Source: Collinsella sp. (GTDB taxonomy: Bacteria; Actinomycetota; Coriobacteriia; Coriobacteriales; Coriobacteriaceae). Taken from it: DNA of 64,000 nucleotides. Made by a program: the position numbers and the translations under genes. Shown in pieces: positions 50,300-58,920 of this stretch (position 1 is the stretch's first letter; the number at the start of each line of letters is the position of its first letter). The DNA lies in contig DXZW01000014.1 of assembly GCA_019419455.1 (NCBI GenBank), forward strand, positions 1 to 64,000. Direction: 5' to 3'. A model generated the notes under the pieces. That model made no database searches and had not been told where the DNA came from. It was given only the letters and a program-made list of their open reading frames with translations.

Positions 50300-51250
50300 T
50301 TAGCAGGAGAAGTCGACGCTGTCGATGATGTCCTTAAGGGCTTTAGCAGAAACGGTGAGCTCATGCTGCTCGTCATCGTTCAGCGGCACGGGGACGCGGC
50401 AGACGACGCCGTCGCGGCCAACGACGGTCGGCATGGAGATGGCAAGATCGGACAGGCCATACTCGCCCACCATGAGCGAGGAAACGGGCAGAACGGTCTG
50501 CTCATCGCGCATGACGGCAGTGCAGATGCGCTTAACGGCCATGGCGACGCCGTAGTAGGTGGCGTGCTTCTTCTCGATGATGGTGTAGGCGGAGTTCTTG
50601 ACGTCCTCGGCGATGCGCTTCTCGGCAGCCTCATGCTCCAGATGACCATGGAGCTCGCAGAAGGTGTTCAGCGGCACGCCGGCAACCTGGGCGCTGGACC
50701 AAGCGACAAACTCGGAGTCGCCGTGTTCACCCATGACATAGGCCTGAACGTCGCGCGGGTCAACCTCAACGTGAGCGCCGAGCATCTGCTGCAGACGGCC
50801 GGTATCGAGCACGGTGCCGGAGCCGATGACATGGCCCTCGGGCAGACCGGACATCTTAATGGCGGCGTAGGTCAGAACGTCGACCGGGTTGGAGACGATG
50901 AGCAGAATGCCGTCGAAGCCAGACTTCTTAATCTCGGGGATAATGGACTTAAAGATGTTGACGTTCTTATTGACCAGGTCCAGGCGGGTCTCACCGGGCT
51001 TCTGGGCAGCGCCAGCGGTGACGACGATCATGGCGGCGTCGGCGACATCGGAATAATCGCCGGCGTAGATCTTCATCGGCTCGGCAAACGTCATGCCGTG
51101 CGCGATATCCAGGGCCTCACCCTCGGCGCGGTTCTTGTCCACGTCGATGAGAACCATCTCGGAGAACAGACCGCTCTGCATCAACGCGAACGCCGAAGAC
51201 GAACCGACGAAACCGCAGCCGACAATAGCGACCTTCTTCTCGTTAACCAT
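50300..51250 (-). CDS. ldh: L-lactate dehydrogenase
   Basis: A 316-residue NAD-dependent L-lactate dehydrogenase reducing pyruvate to lactate in fermentation. The Rossmann VAIVGCGFVGSS, DLVNKNVNIFKSI, SNPVDVLTY and the catalytic His in GEHGDSEF near residue 177 are present. An Arg upstream of DLVNKN (GETRLDL) is the substrate-binding residue that distinguishes lactate dehydrogenase. The start at 51250 has GGGAG upstream. It is monocistronic with its own terminator. Confidence 0.93.
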   Translation of the reverse strand: MVNEKKVAIVGCGFVGSSSAFALMQSGLFSEMVLIDVDKNRAEGEALDIAHGMTFAEPMKIYAGDYSDVADAAMIVVTAGAAQKPGETRLDLVNKNVNIFKSIIPEIKKSGFDGILLIVSNPVDVLTYAAIKMSGLPEGHVIGSGTVLDTGRLQQMLGAHVEVDPRDVQAYVMGEHGDSEFVAWSSAQVAGVPLNTFCELHGHLEHEAAEKRIAEDVKNSAYTIIEKKHATYYGVAMAVKRICTAVMRDEQTVLPVSSLMVGEYGLSDLAISMPTVVGRDGVVCRVPVPLNDDEQHELTVSAKALKDIIDSVDFSC

Positions 51251-51451
51251 TAGAAACTCCCATCTCTCTCCACAAACAAGCCGCCCGGGAACGACCCGAG
51301 CGGCTCGCCGTAATCCCAATACATCCAATCGGGACTTTGATTATGCTCCTATTCGCAGCCAAATATCGACCGCTTACCGAAATTATTTGCAGAATTCGTA
51401 AAATAACTGCACGAAATCGGTTTCGAGCTATTGACGAGCCGAAACAACTTT

Positions 51452-52615
51452 CTAATACAGGCCCGCCTCGCGAATGGCCTCGACAGCCAAAGCGATCTGG
51501 TCGGGCGGCAAGACCAGCGCCATGCGCACGTGCCCCTCGCCCGAAGGACCAAAGCTCGCGCCCGGCGTCACCACAACGCCGGCCTTCTCCATAAGCTCCT
51601 CGCAAAACGCCATGGAATCGGTGCGACCACCGGGAAGCTTGGCCCACACGAACATAGAGCCATGCGCGTTGGGACGCTCCCAGCCCAGGCCCTCAAGACC
51701 GTCGCACAGAGCATCGCGGCGCTCCTGGTACTTCAGACGCTGCGCCTCGACCTCATCGCGTGGACCGTTCAGACAGGCGATAGCAGCCTTCTGGATCGGG
51801 AAGAACATACCAAAGTCGATTTGGCTGCGCAGCTTGGCAAAGGCCGAGACCACGTCCTCGCGGCCGACCAAAAAGCCGATACGCGCACCGGTGACGTTAA
51901 ACGACTTGGAGAGCGAGAAGAACTCAACGCCCACCTCGAGCGCACCGGGATACTGCAAGAAGCTTCCGCCCGGCTCGCCGTCGAACACGATGTCGGAGTA
52001 TGCGTTGTCATGGACGATCAGCAGGTCGTGCTCGCGAGCGAAAGCGATGATCTCCTCGTAGACCTCGGGCGTGCCCACCGAACCGACCGGGTTGGCGGGC
52101 AGCGATACGATCATATACTTGGCGCGATCAGCCACCTCGGGATCGATGCCTGCCACATAGGGCAGGTAATTATGCTCGGCAACCAGCGGATAGTACTCGA
52201 GCTTGGCATCGGCAATCTTCGCACCCGCCTCAAAGACCGGGTAGCACGGATCGGGAACCAGAATGGTGTCACCCGGATCGAGCAGAGCCAGGCCCAAATG
52301 GCCAACGCCCTCCTGCGTGCCGTTGCACGACTGCACCATGGACGGTGTAATGCCCGAAACGCCAAAGCGACGCTCATAGTAATCGCATACGGCCTGCTTG
52401 AGTTCGGGCAGGTCGCGCAAGGCGTACTTCCACATCTCGGGATCCTGGGCTGCTTGTGTGAGCGCCTCGACCACGTGGTCGTACGGCTTAAAGTCGGGCG
52501 TGCCCACGCTCATGTTGTAAATGGTCTTGCCCTGAGCCTTCAGCGCGAGGAGCTTGTTGTTGAGCGAGGCGAAGACCTCCGCGCCAAAGCGGTCGAGACG
52601 CTGCGATGCCTGCAT
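51452..52615 (-). CDS. Class I/II aminotransferase (LL-DAP-aminotransferase/PatA-like)
   Basis: A 387-residue fold-I aminotransferase. Features are NMSVGTPDFKP at the N-terminus, SCNGTQEGVGHL, DPCYPVFEAG, LPANPVGSVG, HDNAYSDIVFDG and the Schiff-base Lys in FFSLSKSFNVTGARIGFLVG. The last motif is the one found in LL-diaminopimelate aminotransferases and related enzymes. Since DapH marks the acetylase branch, this gene may supply the N-acetyl-aminopimelate aminotransferase (PatA) step. That is inference. GGTGGC precedes the ATG at 52615. Confidence 0.85.
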   Translation of the reverse strand: MQASQRLDRFGAEVFASLNNKLLALKAQGKTIYNMSVGTPDFKPYDHVVEALTQAAQDPEMWKYALRDLPELKQAVCDYYERRFGVSGITPSMVQSCNGTQEGVGHLGLALLDPGDTILVPDPCYPVFEAGAKIADAKLEYYPLVAEHNYLPYVAGIDPEVADRAKYMIVSLPANPVGSVGTPEVYEEIIAFAREHDLLIVHDNAYSDIVFDGEPGGSFLQYPGALEVGVEFFSLSKSFNVTGARIGFLVGREDVVSAFAKLRSQIDFGMFFPIQKAAIACLNGPRDEVEAQRLKYQERRDALCDGLEGLGWERPNAHGSMFVWAKLPGGRTDSMAFCEELMEKAGVVVTPGASFGPSGEGHVRMALVLPPDQIALAVEAIREAGLY

Positions 52616-52733
52616 GGTGCCACCTTTCGATATGAAAAACGCGGCGCTCTGACAAGAGCGCCGCGCGATACGGGCCATCAGATTGCAAAAGTGTAACGCT
52701 TGCAACCCCCGTATTGGTTCAATTTAGCCAACC

Positions 52734-54734
52734 TTAGTCAACTGCATCGAGCGCGTCGATCTGCGCAAGCCACAGATGCGAGCTGGCGTCACTCGGCATA
52801 CGCCAATCACCGCGCGGACTGAGTGTCACCGAGCCCACCTTGGGACCATCGGGCAGACAGCTGCGCTTAAACTGCTGGGCAAAGAAGCGACGGTAGAACG
52901 TACGCAACCACGTGTGAACAGTCTTGGCGTCGTAGACGCCCTCAAAGCTCTTGAGCGCCATGCGGTAGATCTTGCCCGGCTCAAAGCCAAAACGCAGCAG
53001 GTAATAGAGGAAGTAATCGTGCAGCTCGTACGGCCCCACCAAATCCTCGGTCTTCTGCGCAATCTCGCCATCGCCCGTGGGCGGCAGAAGCTCGGGGGAC
53101 ACTGGCGTATCGAGGATATCGAGCAGGACCTCGGCAATGCGCCCACCAAAGACATCGGCCGCATAGCGCACCAGATGGCGCACAAGCGTCTTGGGCACGC
53201 TCGCGTTGACGGCGTACATGCTCATGTGATCGCCGTTATAGGTAGCCCAGCCGAGCGCCAGCTCCGACAGATCGCCCGTGCCGATGACAAAACCGCCAGC
53301 CTGGTTGGCCAGATCCATCAAAATCTGCGTACGCTCGCGCGCCTGGCTGTTCTCGTAGGTCACGTCCTGCACGGCCGGATCGTGCTCAATGTCCTTGAAG
53401 TGCTGTTCCACAGCCGCGTGGATCGAAACCTCGCGGAAGCTCACACCCAAGTCGCGGGCGAGCGACTCGGCATTCGACTTGGTGCGATGCGTCGTGCCAA
53501 AGCCGGGCATGGACACGGCCGTGATACCGGTGCGCGGCAGTCCCAGTGCATCGAAGGCGCGAACCGTCACGAGCAGCGCCAGCGTGGAGTCCAGGCCGCC
53601 TGAAAGACCGATGACAGCCGCCTTGGTGCCCGTATGGGCCAGGCGAGTCTTGAGGCCGGCGGTCTGCAGGTCGAGGATGGTCTCGCAACGCTCGGCCAGG
53701 TCACCATGATCGGCCGGCACAAAGGGCGCGCGGGGGAAGACACGGTCGATGCCGAGCGCATCGCGCAGAACAGGATCCTTCGCAAGCACGCCCTCAAACG
53801 AAAAATCAACGGTCGTGGCCTCCGGCGCATCGTCCGCGCGCGTCCACGTCGTCGAGCGACGGCGCTCGGCAACCAGGCGGTCAAGATCGACGTCGGCGAT
53901 GGCCATGTCGCAGGTAAGCAGTTTGGTCGCGGCGAGCTTGGAGCCGTTTTCGTAGACGAGGTTCTCCCCCGCAAAGACCATGTCGGTCGTTGACTCACCC
54001 TCGCTCGCATCGGCGTAGACATAGGCGCAGTACAGGCGCGCACTCTGATTGGAGATAAGGCTACGGCGGTAATCTGCCTTACCGATAATCTCGTCCGAGG
54101 CCGACGGGTTGAGAATCACCGTCGCACCGTCAAGCGCCATCTCGGTCGAAGGGGGCGCCGGCACCCACAGGTCCTCACAGACCTCAACGCCCAGTACCAG
54201 GTCCTCGGCGCCCTCATCACAGCAACGGTAGGCAAGCCCCGAACCCAGCGGGACCGGACCCTGACCGGCAAATTCAACCCACACGGGATCCGCAGGCGCC
54301 GGAGCAAACCAACGGCGCTCATAGAACTCGCCATAGTTGGGCAGATACTTCTTGGCCGTGAGGCCCAAAAGCTCGCCCGCGCAGCACACAGCGGCGCAGT
54401 TGTAGATATTCTCGGCAACTGCAACGGGAAGACCGATGGTAAAGACGATCGGCAGCTCACGGGTTTCATCGAGGATGTGCTTAAGTGCCGCCTCGCAGGC
54501 ATGCAGCAGTGTGCGGTTATGGAACAGATCGGCCGCGGTATAGCCGCACAGATTAAGCTCGGGCAGTACCAGCGCGCGAACGCCGCGCTCGGTAGCCTCG
54601 CGAACAGCCGCCAGCGCAACCTCGGCATTGCCCTCGACATCGGCCACGCGAATCTGCGGCGACGCCGCCGCCACACGCAAAAAGCCATCGTTCTTATTAG
54701 CCGAAACGCAGCATTGCCTTGTTGATCTGGACAC
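52734..54734 (-). CDS. nadE: Glutamine-dependent NAD synthetase
   Basis: A 666-residue two-domain enzyme making NAD from deamido-NAD with glutamine. The N-terminal nitrilase-type amidase has VLPELNLCGYTA, TAKKYLPNYGEFYERRWF and the Cys nucleophile in GVEVCEDLWVP. The synthetase domain has the ATP-site IGLSGGLDSTLALL near residue 380 and GTGDLSELALGW. Length is normal for this form. The first codon is probably GTG at 54734, since no in-frame ATG lies near. Confidence 0.94.
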   Translation of the reverse strand: MSRSTRQCCVSANKNDGFLRVAAASPQIRVADVEGNAEVALAAVREATERGVRALVLPELNLCGYTAADLFHNRTLLHACEAALKHILDETRELPIVFTIGLPVAVAENIYNCAAVCCAGELLGLTAKKYLPNYGEFYERRWFAPAPADPVWVEFAGQGPVPLGSGLAYRCCDEGAEDLVLGVEVCEDLWVPAPPSTEMALDGATVILNPSASDEIIGKADYRRSLISNQSARLYCAYVYADASEGESTTDMVFAGENLVYENGSKLAATKLLTCDMAIADVDLDRLVAERRRSTTWTRADDAPEATTVDFSFEGVLAKDPVLRDALGIDRVFPRAPFVPADHGDLAERCETILDLQTAGLKTRLAHTGTKAAVIGLSGGLDSTLALLVTVRAFDALGLPRTGITAVSMPGFGTTHRTKSNAESLARDLGVSFREVSIHAAVEQHFKDIEHDPAVQDVTYENSQARERTQILMDLANQAGGFVIGTGDLSELALGWATYNGDHMSMYAVNASVPKTLVRHLVRYAADVFGGRIAEVLLDILDTPVSPELLPPTGDGEIAQKTEDLVGPYELHDYFLYYLLRFGFEPGKIYRMALKSFEGVYDAKTVHTWLRTFYRRFFAQQFKRSCLPDGPKVGSVTLSPRGDWRMPSDASSHLWLAQIDALDAVD

Positions 54735-54867
54735 TGGAGGCCCCTTCTACCCTGAGATTCAGTCTAACGGACGTTCACATATCTCTAACTAGCCAAAGCA
54801 ACCTCCCAGTTTACTGAGACGCCAACCTGTGCTAAGAGCATGAATTCCAAAAATATCTTTAATTAAA

Positions 54868-54898
54868 AAAGGAGAAATCGATAATCGACTTCTCCTTT
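54868..54898 (-). terminator. Terminator of the peptide/radical SAM operon
   Basis: AAAGGAGAA pairs with TTCTCCTTT. On the minus strand the stem is followed by TTTTAATTAAAG. It lies 25 bases past the stop of the 36-residue peptide gene and closes the AT-rich operon. Confidence 0.75.
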
Positions 54899-54922
54899 AA
54901 GCGAGGCAAGTTAATTCCGAAA

Positions 54923-55033
54923 CTAATGGCAGAATTTATCCATGTAGTCCTCAAAGTCGAACACTTCTACCACGACGCCCTCTTCCTGAGACTCTTTCAG
55001 TTGCTCCAAGAGATCTTTGTTAATAACGTCCAT
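54923..55033 (-). CDS. 36-residue acidic peptide, candidate RiPP precursor
   Basis: A tiny frame starts at an ATG preceded by a perfect AGGAGG with a seven-base spacer. Its sequence begins MDVINKDLLEQLKES, continues QEEGVVVEVFDF and ends EDYMDKFCH: a helical, charged N-terminal half like a leader, a VVVEVFDF stretch, and a C-terminal part with Tyr, Phe and one Cys. It lies 13 bases past the radical SAM gene and is last before the terminator. This is the position and size expected of a precursor peptide for that enzyme. No homologous family is recognised, so the assignment rests on context. Confidence 0.7.
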   Translation of the reverse strand: MDVINKDLLEQLKESQEEGVVVEVFDFEDYMDKFCH

Positions 55034-55046
55034 GCAGAAACCTCCT

Positions 55047-57050
55047 CTATCTAATCAATTGTAGTATATCTGCTTTCATGCAATTATCAACCAACTTGTT
55101 TAATTGCTCCTCGTTTGTCGATAGTCCCTCTTTTTTCAAAATGTCGCGCACCTCGTTCTTAGTAATCGGCTTTTCAAACAACGAAAGCAAAGCGAACGAA
55201 AAATCATTAACCGCACACATTCTATGGGTGGCACAACTCAGCAGTACTCTTAACCCCTCTTTTGAGCGTCCGACTTCTTTAACAAACGAACTTTTAACCA
55301 ATTGAAAACCATTATCGTGCATTACATAATCGGCATCGATATTTGTATTCAGCAATCCATAATGCAACAGTTCTTCTATCGCCCTTGTCAGCTCGAGGTC
55401 GCCCTGATCAAGAATAAGAGAAATGCTACAATCGGCCTCCAATAAACGGGCCAACTTAAGGTATACCAACTGGGAAACAGCATAGACATGATGGTATTCA
55501 GAATTATAGAAGTAGGCAAATGGCTCAACGAGCACGACAGAGGTCTTGGAATCCAGCCAGATTCGATCAGCTGGATTTAGACTAGTTAGCCGTCGCTTTA
55601 CTTTGGTCAAATGTCCCTTATACCTAACAGCGTGAATAGAATCTAGGATCCAGGTCACCTCTGAAATATGAAGCCGCTGGGGCAAGTCAATTGTGTCGCT
55701 ACCGTTTATGACCTCTTGCATATAAAAATCAATATGATGCTCATCAGATAAGGATTTTGCTTCATTTAAAGTTAAACCAGTGCCTGAAACATAATCCACT
55801 TCGAGGCGCAAATCCTCATATTGGGACTTCAGCATTACAGAGACACCATACTTATCGGGATGATTCCAAACATCCGACCCCATAACGAGACCAAAATTCG
55901 TAAATCCTCTCGTGGAATATGGAACACCACATACCTGTTTTGAATAATTCAAAACATTCTCTGTATAAGCTAAGGTGTTCAGAGCCTCTTCTTTAGTTTC
56001 GGTCGGAAAGCCAATCATAAAAAATAGATGAACAGGAATACCGGCATTGAGACAATCATGGATATTGCGATCAATCCAATCAACTCTCGTGTTCTTCTTC
56101 ATTAGATCAAGAACTCTTTGGTTGTATGACTCGAGGCCAAACTGAATCTGCCTACATCCACTTTGGTATATCTTGTTAAAAACGTCTGTACTTAGGGTTG
56201 GAGAGAACCTCGTTTCTCCATGCCAGAAAAACGTTTTTCCCGATGCGTTTATTTCATCCGCGAGTTGCTCCATTCTTTTGCCTTCGAATGTTTCATCCAC
56301 AAAAGAGAAAACTCTCGTGCCGTATTTTTCATTTAACCGACACATTATTTCAAATACTCTCGATATAGGCATCTTTCGGTAACAACCACCGGTAGCACCG
56401 GGAATGGTGCAGAAGGCGCAATGATTAAAACACTGCCTAGAGGAATAAACCGGCAATATTAGCTCAGGCATGAAGTATTTAGAAAGGGCGAAGCCATCGA
56501 AATCGGGAACTGTATCGTTGATAAATGTTTGCTCAATCCGATGGTTTTTATATATCTTTCCACCTTTAGCATGGCAAAGGTTTGGAACACAGTCGAGATT
56601 GTCATCACCAGAGTCAAGGGCCTCAAGAAGACGTGCAAGCGGCTCTTCGCCGTCATACATCATTATCGAATCAATGTATTCAAAAAAGGGATGCCATTCT
56701 TTCATGCAGTCATCTGCTAAACGAGTAATGTAATTGCCGCCCAATGAGACGTGTTTAACAGATGGACATTCTTCTTTAATCAGTTTCGCTAACGTAACTG
56801 CAGAAATCAATTGGAAACAGCCGCTCACCGAAATCCCAATAAACTCGATTTTTTCCCTCTGAATACGCTTAAGGAAGGCAGTCTCATAGAAGGAAATAAA
56901 CGGATTATGCAAGGTATCCGCAAGCGATTTCATTATTTCTGGTGTCGAATAATAATCATAGGGCAGATCTATGGAGTTGAACGTGTATTTAACTCCATAT
57001 GAGACGTGATTTATGATATAGAGTGCATTTCTAAAAAATGTTTTCAGCAT
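55047..57050 (-). CDS. Radical SAM enzyme with B12-binding-type domain (main part)
   Basis: A 667-residue frame. Residues 65-150 carry the second half of a cobalamin-binding-like Rossmann domain (IEFIGISVSGC ... VKHVSLGGNYITR). The radical SAM core has the cluster motif CFNHCAFC (Cys 207, 211, 214), then GATGGCYRKMP and FSFVDETF. The C-terminal 220 residues hold winged-helix-like segments that could bind a peptide. The class resembles RiPP-maturation radical SAM enzymes. The first half of the Rossmann domain is in the preceding frame (57031-57369), which this one overlaps by 20 bases, so the pair is probably one enzyme interrupted by a frameshift. Confidence 0.85.
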   Translation of the reverse strand: MLKTFFRNALYIINHVSYGVKYTFNSIDLPYDYYSTPEIMKSLADTLHNPFISFYETAFLKRIQREKIEFIGISVSGCFQLISAVTLAKLIKEECPSVKHVSLGGNYITRLADDCMKEWHPFFEYIDSIMMYDGEEPLARLLEALDSGDDNLDCVPNLCHAKGGKIYKNHRIEQTFINDTVPDFDGFALSKYFMPELILPVYSSRQCFNHCAFCTIPGATGGCYRKMPISRVFEIMCRLNEKYGTRVFSFVDETFEGKRMEQLADEINASGKTFFWHGETRFSPTLSTDVFNKIYQSGCRQIQFGLESYNQRVLDLMKKNTRVDWIDRNIHDCLNAGIPVHLFFMIGFPTETKEEALNTLAYTENVLNYSKQVCGVPYSTRGFTNFGLVMGSDVWNHPDKYGVSVMLKSQYEDLRLEVDYVSGTGLTLNEAKSLSDEHHIDFYMQEVINGSDTIDLPQRLHISEVTWILDSIHAVRYKGHLTKVKRRLTSLNPADRIWLDSKTSVVLVEPFAYFYNSEYHHVYAVSQLVYLKLARLLEADCSISLILDQGDLELTRAIEELLHYGLLNTNIDADYVMHDNGFQLVKSSFVKEVGRSKEGLRVLLSCATHRMCAVNDFSFALLSLFEKPITKNEVRDILKKEGLSTNEEQLNKLVDNCMKADILQLIR

Positions 57051-57369
57051 ATTGTCTTTCTTTTAGATTAAAGTATCTCTTCGATCTGAAAATATCTTTT
57101 GCCTCGTCAACATTAAGTGCCGACTTTTGTATCAACTCGATTGTTAATTGAACATTCGAACTAAACGAATCCTTTGATTCCCGATACCTTTTACAGCACT
57201 CTTCGACATGTCTAAAAGATAGGAGGTCATCGTAAAATTCCACGTTTAAGTCAACAATGTCAACTTTGTATTGTTCAACCTCTTGAAGATATGACTTCAA
57301 AACAGGCAAGGCAAGATACGGCCCCACTGGACTCCATCCTGGGGGAAATACTAAAAGCGTTTTAGGCAT
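57031..57369 (-). CDS. N-terminal part of the B12-binding radical SAM enzyme (frame-split)
   Basis: A 112-residue frame beginning MPKTLLVFPPGWSPVGPYLALP, then LKSYLQEVEQYKVDIVDLNVEFYDDLL, the opening strand-helix-strand of a cobalamin-binding domain in radical SAM enzymes. It ends RQYAENIF at a TAG that directly follows a run of six T on the coding strand (57034-57039 on the minus strand). Removing one T joins it to the downstream 667-residue frame. Alone it would lack a full domain. It could be a real coupled subunit, a slippage product, a mutation or a sequencing error. Confidence 0.7.
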   Translation of the reverse strand: MPKTLLVFPPGWSPVGPYLALPVLKSYLQEVEQYKVDIVDLNVEFYDDLLSFRHVEECCKRYRESKDSFSSNVQLTIELIQKSALNVDEAKDIFRSKRYFNLKERQYAENIF

Positions 57370-57376
57370 ATCAACG

Positions 57377-58564
57377 TCACATCTTTCGCAAATAATTCAA
57401 TTGAAACACAACTACCATCATAATTGAAAATACACCAAGTCCTGTAACGAGAATTGAGAACATCGCGATGCTCGTGAACAGCGAAACAAGAAGTGTTGAA
57501 ATAACAACAGCAACCGATTGCAAAGACTCCCTAATTGAAAACAGGCTTATCGATTCAGATCCGTCTCTCGCCAAATCCTGCAGCGATGTTATGAGAAGCA
57601 CATCTTGAATGGCGTTTCCGGCACCGACGATAAAAAGGAAAATAAACGATATCCCAGACGCATAGCAATAGCCAAACGCCAGATACGCACCGAGCGCAAG
57701 ATACGTCACAAAACAATATGATTTAACGCAATCGGAACCACTGATTAAACGACCATATATTGTATTTCCGAACAACAGTCCGATTGTAAGACTACTCTGA
57801 AGGAATCCGTATTGTATCGATGACGAGTCAAATTGCAATTGCGCTATAGCTGGCAAAAGAGAATTCAGAGAGCCGAATGCCACGCCACTAGAAATATCGA
57901 TTAATAGGAAACCAATTGCCAAGTGCTTCGCGCTAAGATCACTAAATGCAGTCCTGTTTTTTTCATTTTTGCTTATTCCCTCTTTATCATTAACCTCGAT
58001 AACCGACGGAACATCTCGCAGCAACCAGAACGACGCGGCAAAAGAAAGCGCGTCTAATGCAAGAACAGCCTCCGCCCCAAATTGAGCGACAACAAAACCG
58101 CCGGCAACTGGCCCCAGAACCATCATCAAATTCTGCAGGAACCCAAACGAATTATTAATTACGTCGCGATTGATACTATTCGTATTGGCTCTTAACAACG
58201 AGTAAAAGCAGGGCATTTCTACCGTTCGGCAAAGCGATACCGCGCACGTAATAGCAAACATACTCCATTTACTATCAACAAAAATATAGCAAACGAATAA
58301 TCCCGCGCGAATTAAGTCTGCCAATCTCATGGCCTGCAGTGTCCCGATACCCATCTTCTGAGGCAGCTGCGCGAGCGCAACTGAAAACAGAGAGGGGGCA
58401 AATCTGCAGCAAACCATCAAAGCAGTTGCAGAAACATCGTGAGTTACCTCGTAAATCAGCATTGGCAAAGCAATATTCGCACACCAATTGCCTATTTCGC
58501 TTATCCCTCTAGCAATATATAGGACCCGAACCGGACGGCTAGCTCTCAATACCGTGAACATCAC
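57377..58564 (-). CDS. MFS exporter of the radical SAM cluster
   Basis: A 395-residue membrane transporter with about twelve hydrophobic segments, of the EntS-like or drug-exporter type. It starts RPVRVLYIARGISEIGNWCANIALPMLIYEVTHD, then the cytoplasmic loop region (AQLPQKMGIGTLQAMRLADLIRAG). It overlaps the DUF2087 frame by 26 bases and is seven bases before the radical SAM frame, so all are co-translated. It could export the modified peptide. The AT-rich codon use matches the cluster. Confidence 0.82.
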   Translation of the reverse strand: MMFTVLRASRPVRVLYIARGISEIGNWCANIALPMLIYEVTHDVSATALMVCCRFAPSLFSVALAQLPQKMGIGTLQAMRLADLIRAGLFVCYIFVDSKWSMFAITCAVSLCRTVEMPCFYSLLRANTNSINRDVINNSFGFLQNLMMVLGPVAGGFVVAQFGAEAVLALDALSFAASFWLLRDVPSVIEVNDKEGISKNEKNRTAFSDLSAKHLAIGFLLIDISSGVAFGSLNSLLPAIAQLQFDSSSIQYGFLQSSLTIGLLFGNTIYGRLISGSDCVKSYCFVTYLALGAYLAFGYCYASGISFIFLFIVGAGNAIQDVLLITSLQDLARDGSESISLFSIRESLQSVAVVISTLLVSLFTSIAMFSILVTGLGVFSIMMVVVFQLNYLRKM

Positions 58565-58820
58565 GATTAACCTCGTATTTCAGGCCTCGTTCATCCCTTA
58601 ATAGGAATCCATAATCAACCAAGTACCGCCTCAACACGGCATAATCAGGATAGAGCTGTGACAGCACACGATTAACCTGAAGCTCCGTATAACTTGTATT
58701 TAATTCAAAGAAAGAGACGGCCCATAGCAGCATGATTCTTTTATAGCTTTCCTTTTTTGGAATTGAAACCAGCTCGCCATTCTTGAGAAATCGTTTTTTA
58801 AAGTCTATTAGCTCATCCAT
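58539..58820 (-). CDS. DUF2087-like small protein, first gene of the cluster
   Basis: A 93-residue protein: MDELIDFKKRFLKNGELVSIPKKESYKRIMLLWAVSFF then the YTELQVNRVLSQLYPDYAVLRRYLVDYGFLLRDERG pattern. This is the DUF2087 winged-helix-like fold, seen alone or fused to regulators, with the conserved DYxxLRRYLVDYGFL helix. It probably regulates the cluster it heads. GGAGG lies nine bases before the ATG at 58820. A direct-repeat operator candidate is 75-95 bp upstream. Confidence 0.8.
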   Translation of the reverse strand: MDELIDFKKRFLKNGELVSIPKKESYKRIMLLWAVSFFELNTSYTELQVNRVLSQLYPDYAVLRRYLVDYGFLLRDERGLKYEVNRDVHGIES

Positions 58821-58894
58821 TCACATCCTCCATTTCATACGCATCTAATACTAAAAATGCATACGCTTTAGCTCATCGCATTCAGCTTCTTTAT

Positions 58895-58914
58895 TCGAAC
58901 TAAACTCGAACTAA
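58895..58914. promoter_or_regulatory. Tandem TCGAACTAA direct repeat
   Basis: TCGAACTAA occurs at 58895-58903 and again at 58906-58914 with an 11-bp period, one turn of the helix. It lies about 75 bases upstream of the first gene of the cluster. Phased direct repeats are common binding sites for regulators that bind as dimers in tandem. Confidence 0.5.
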
Positions 58915-58920
58915 TCAGAA

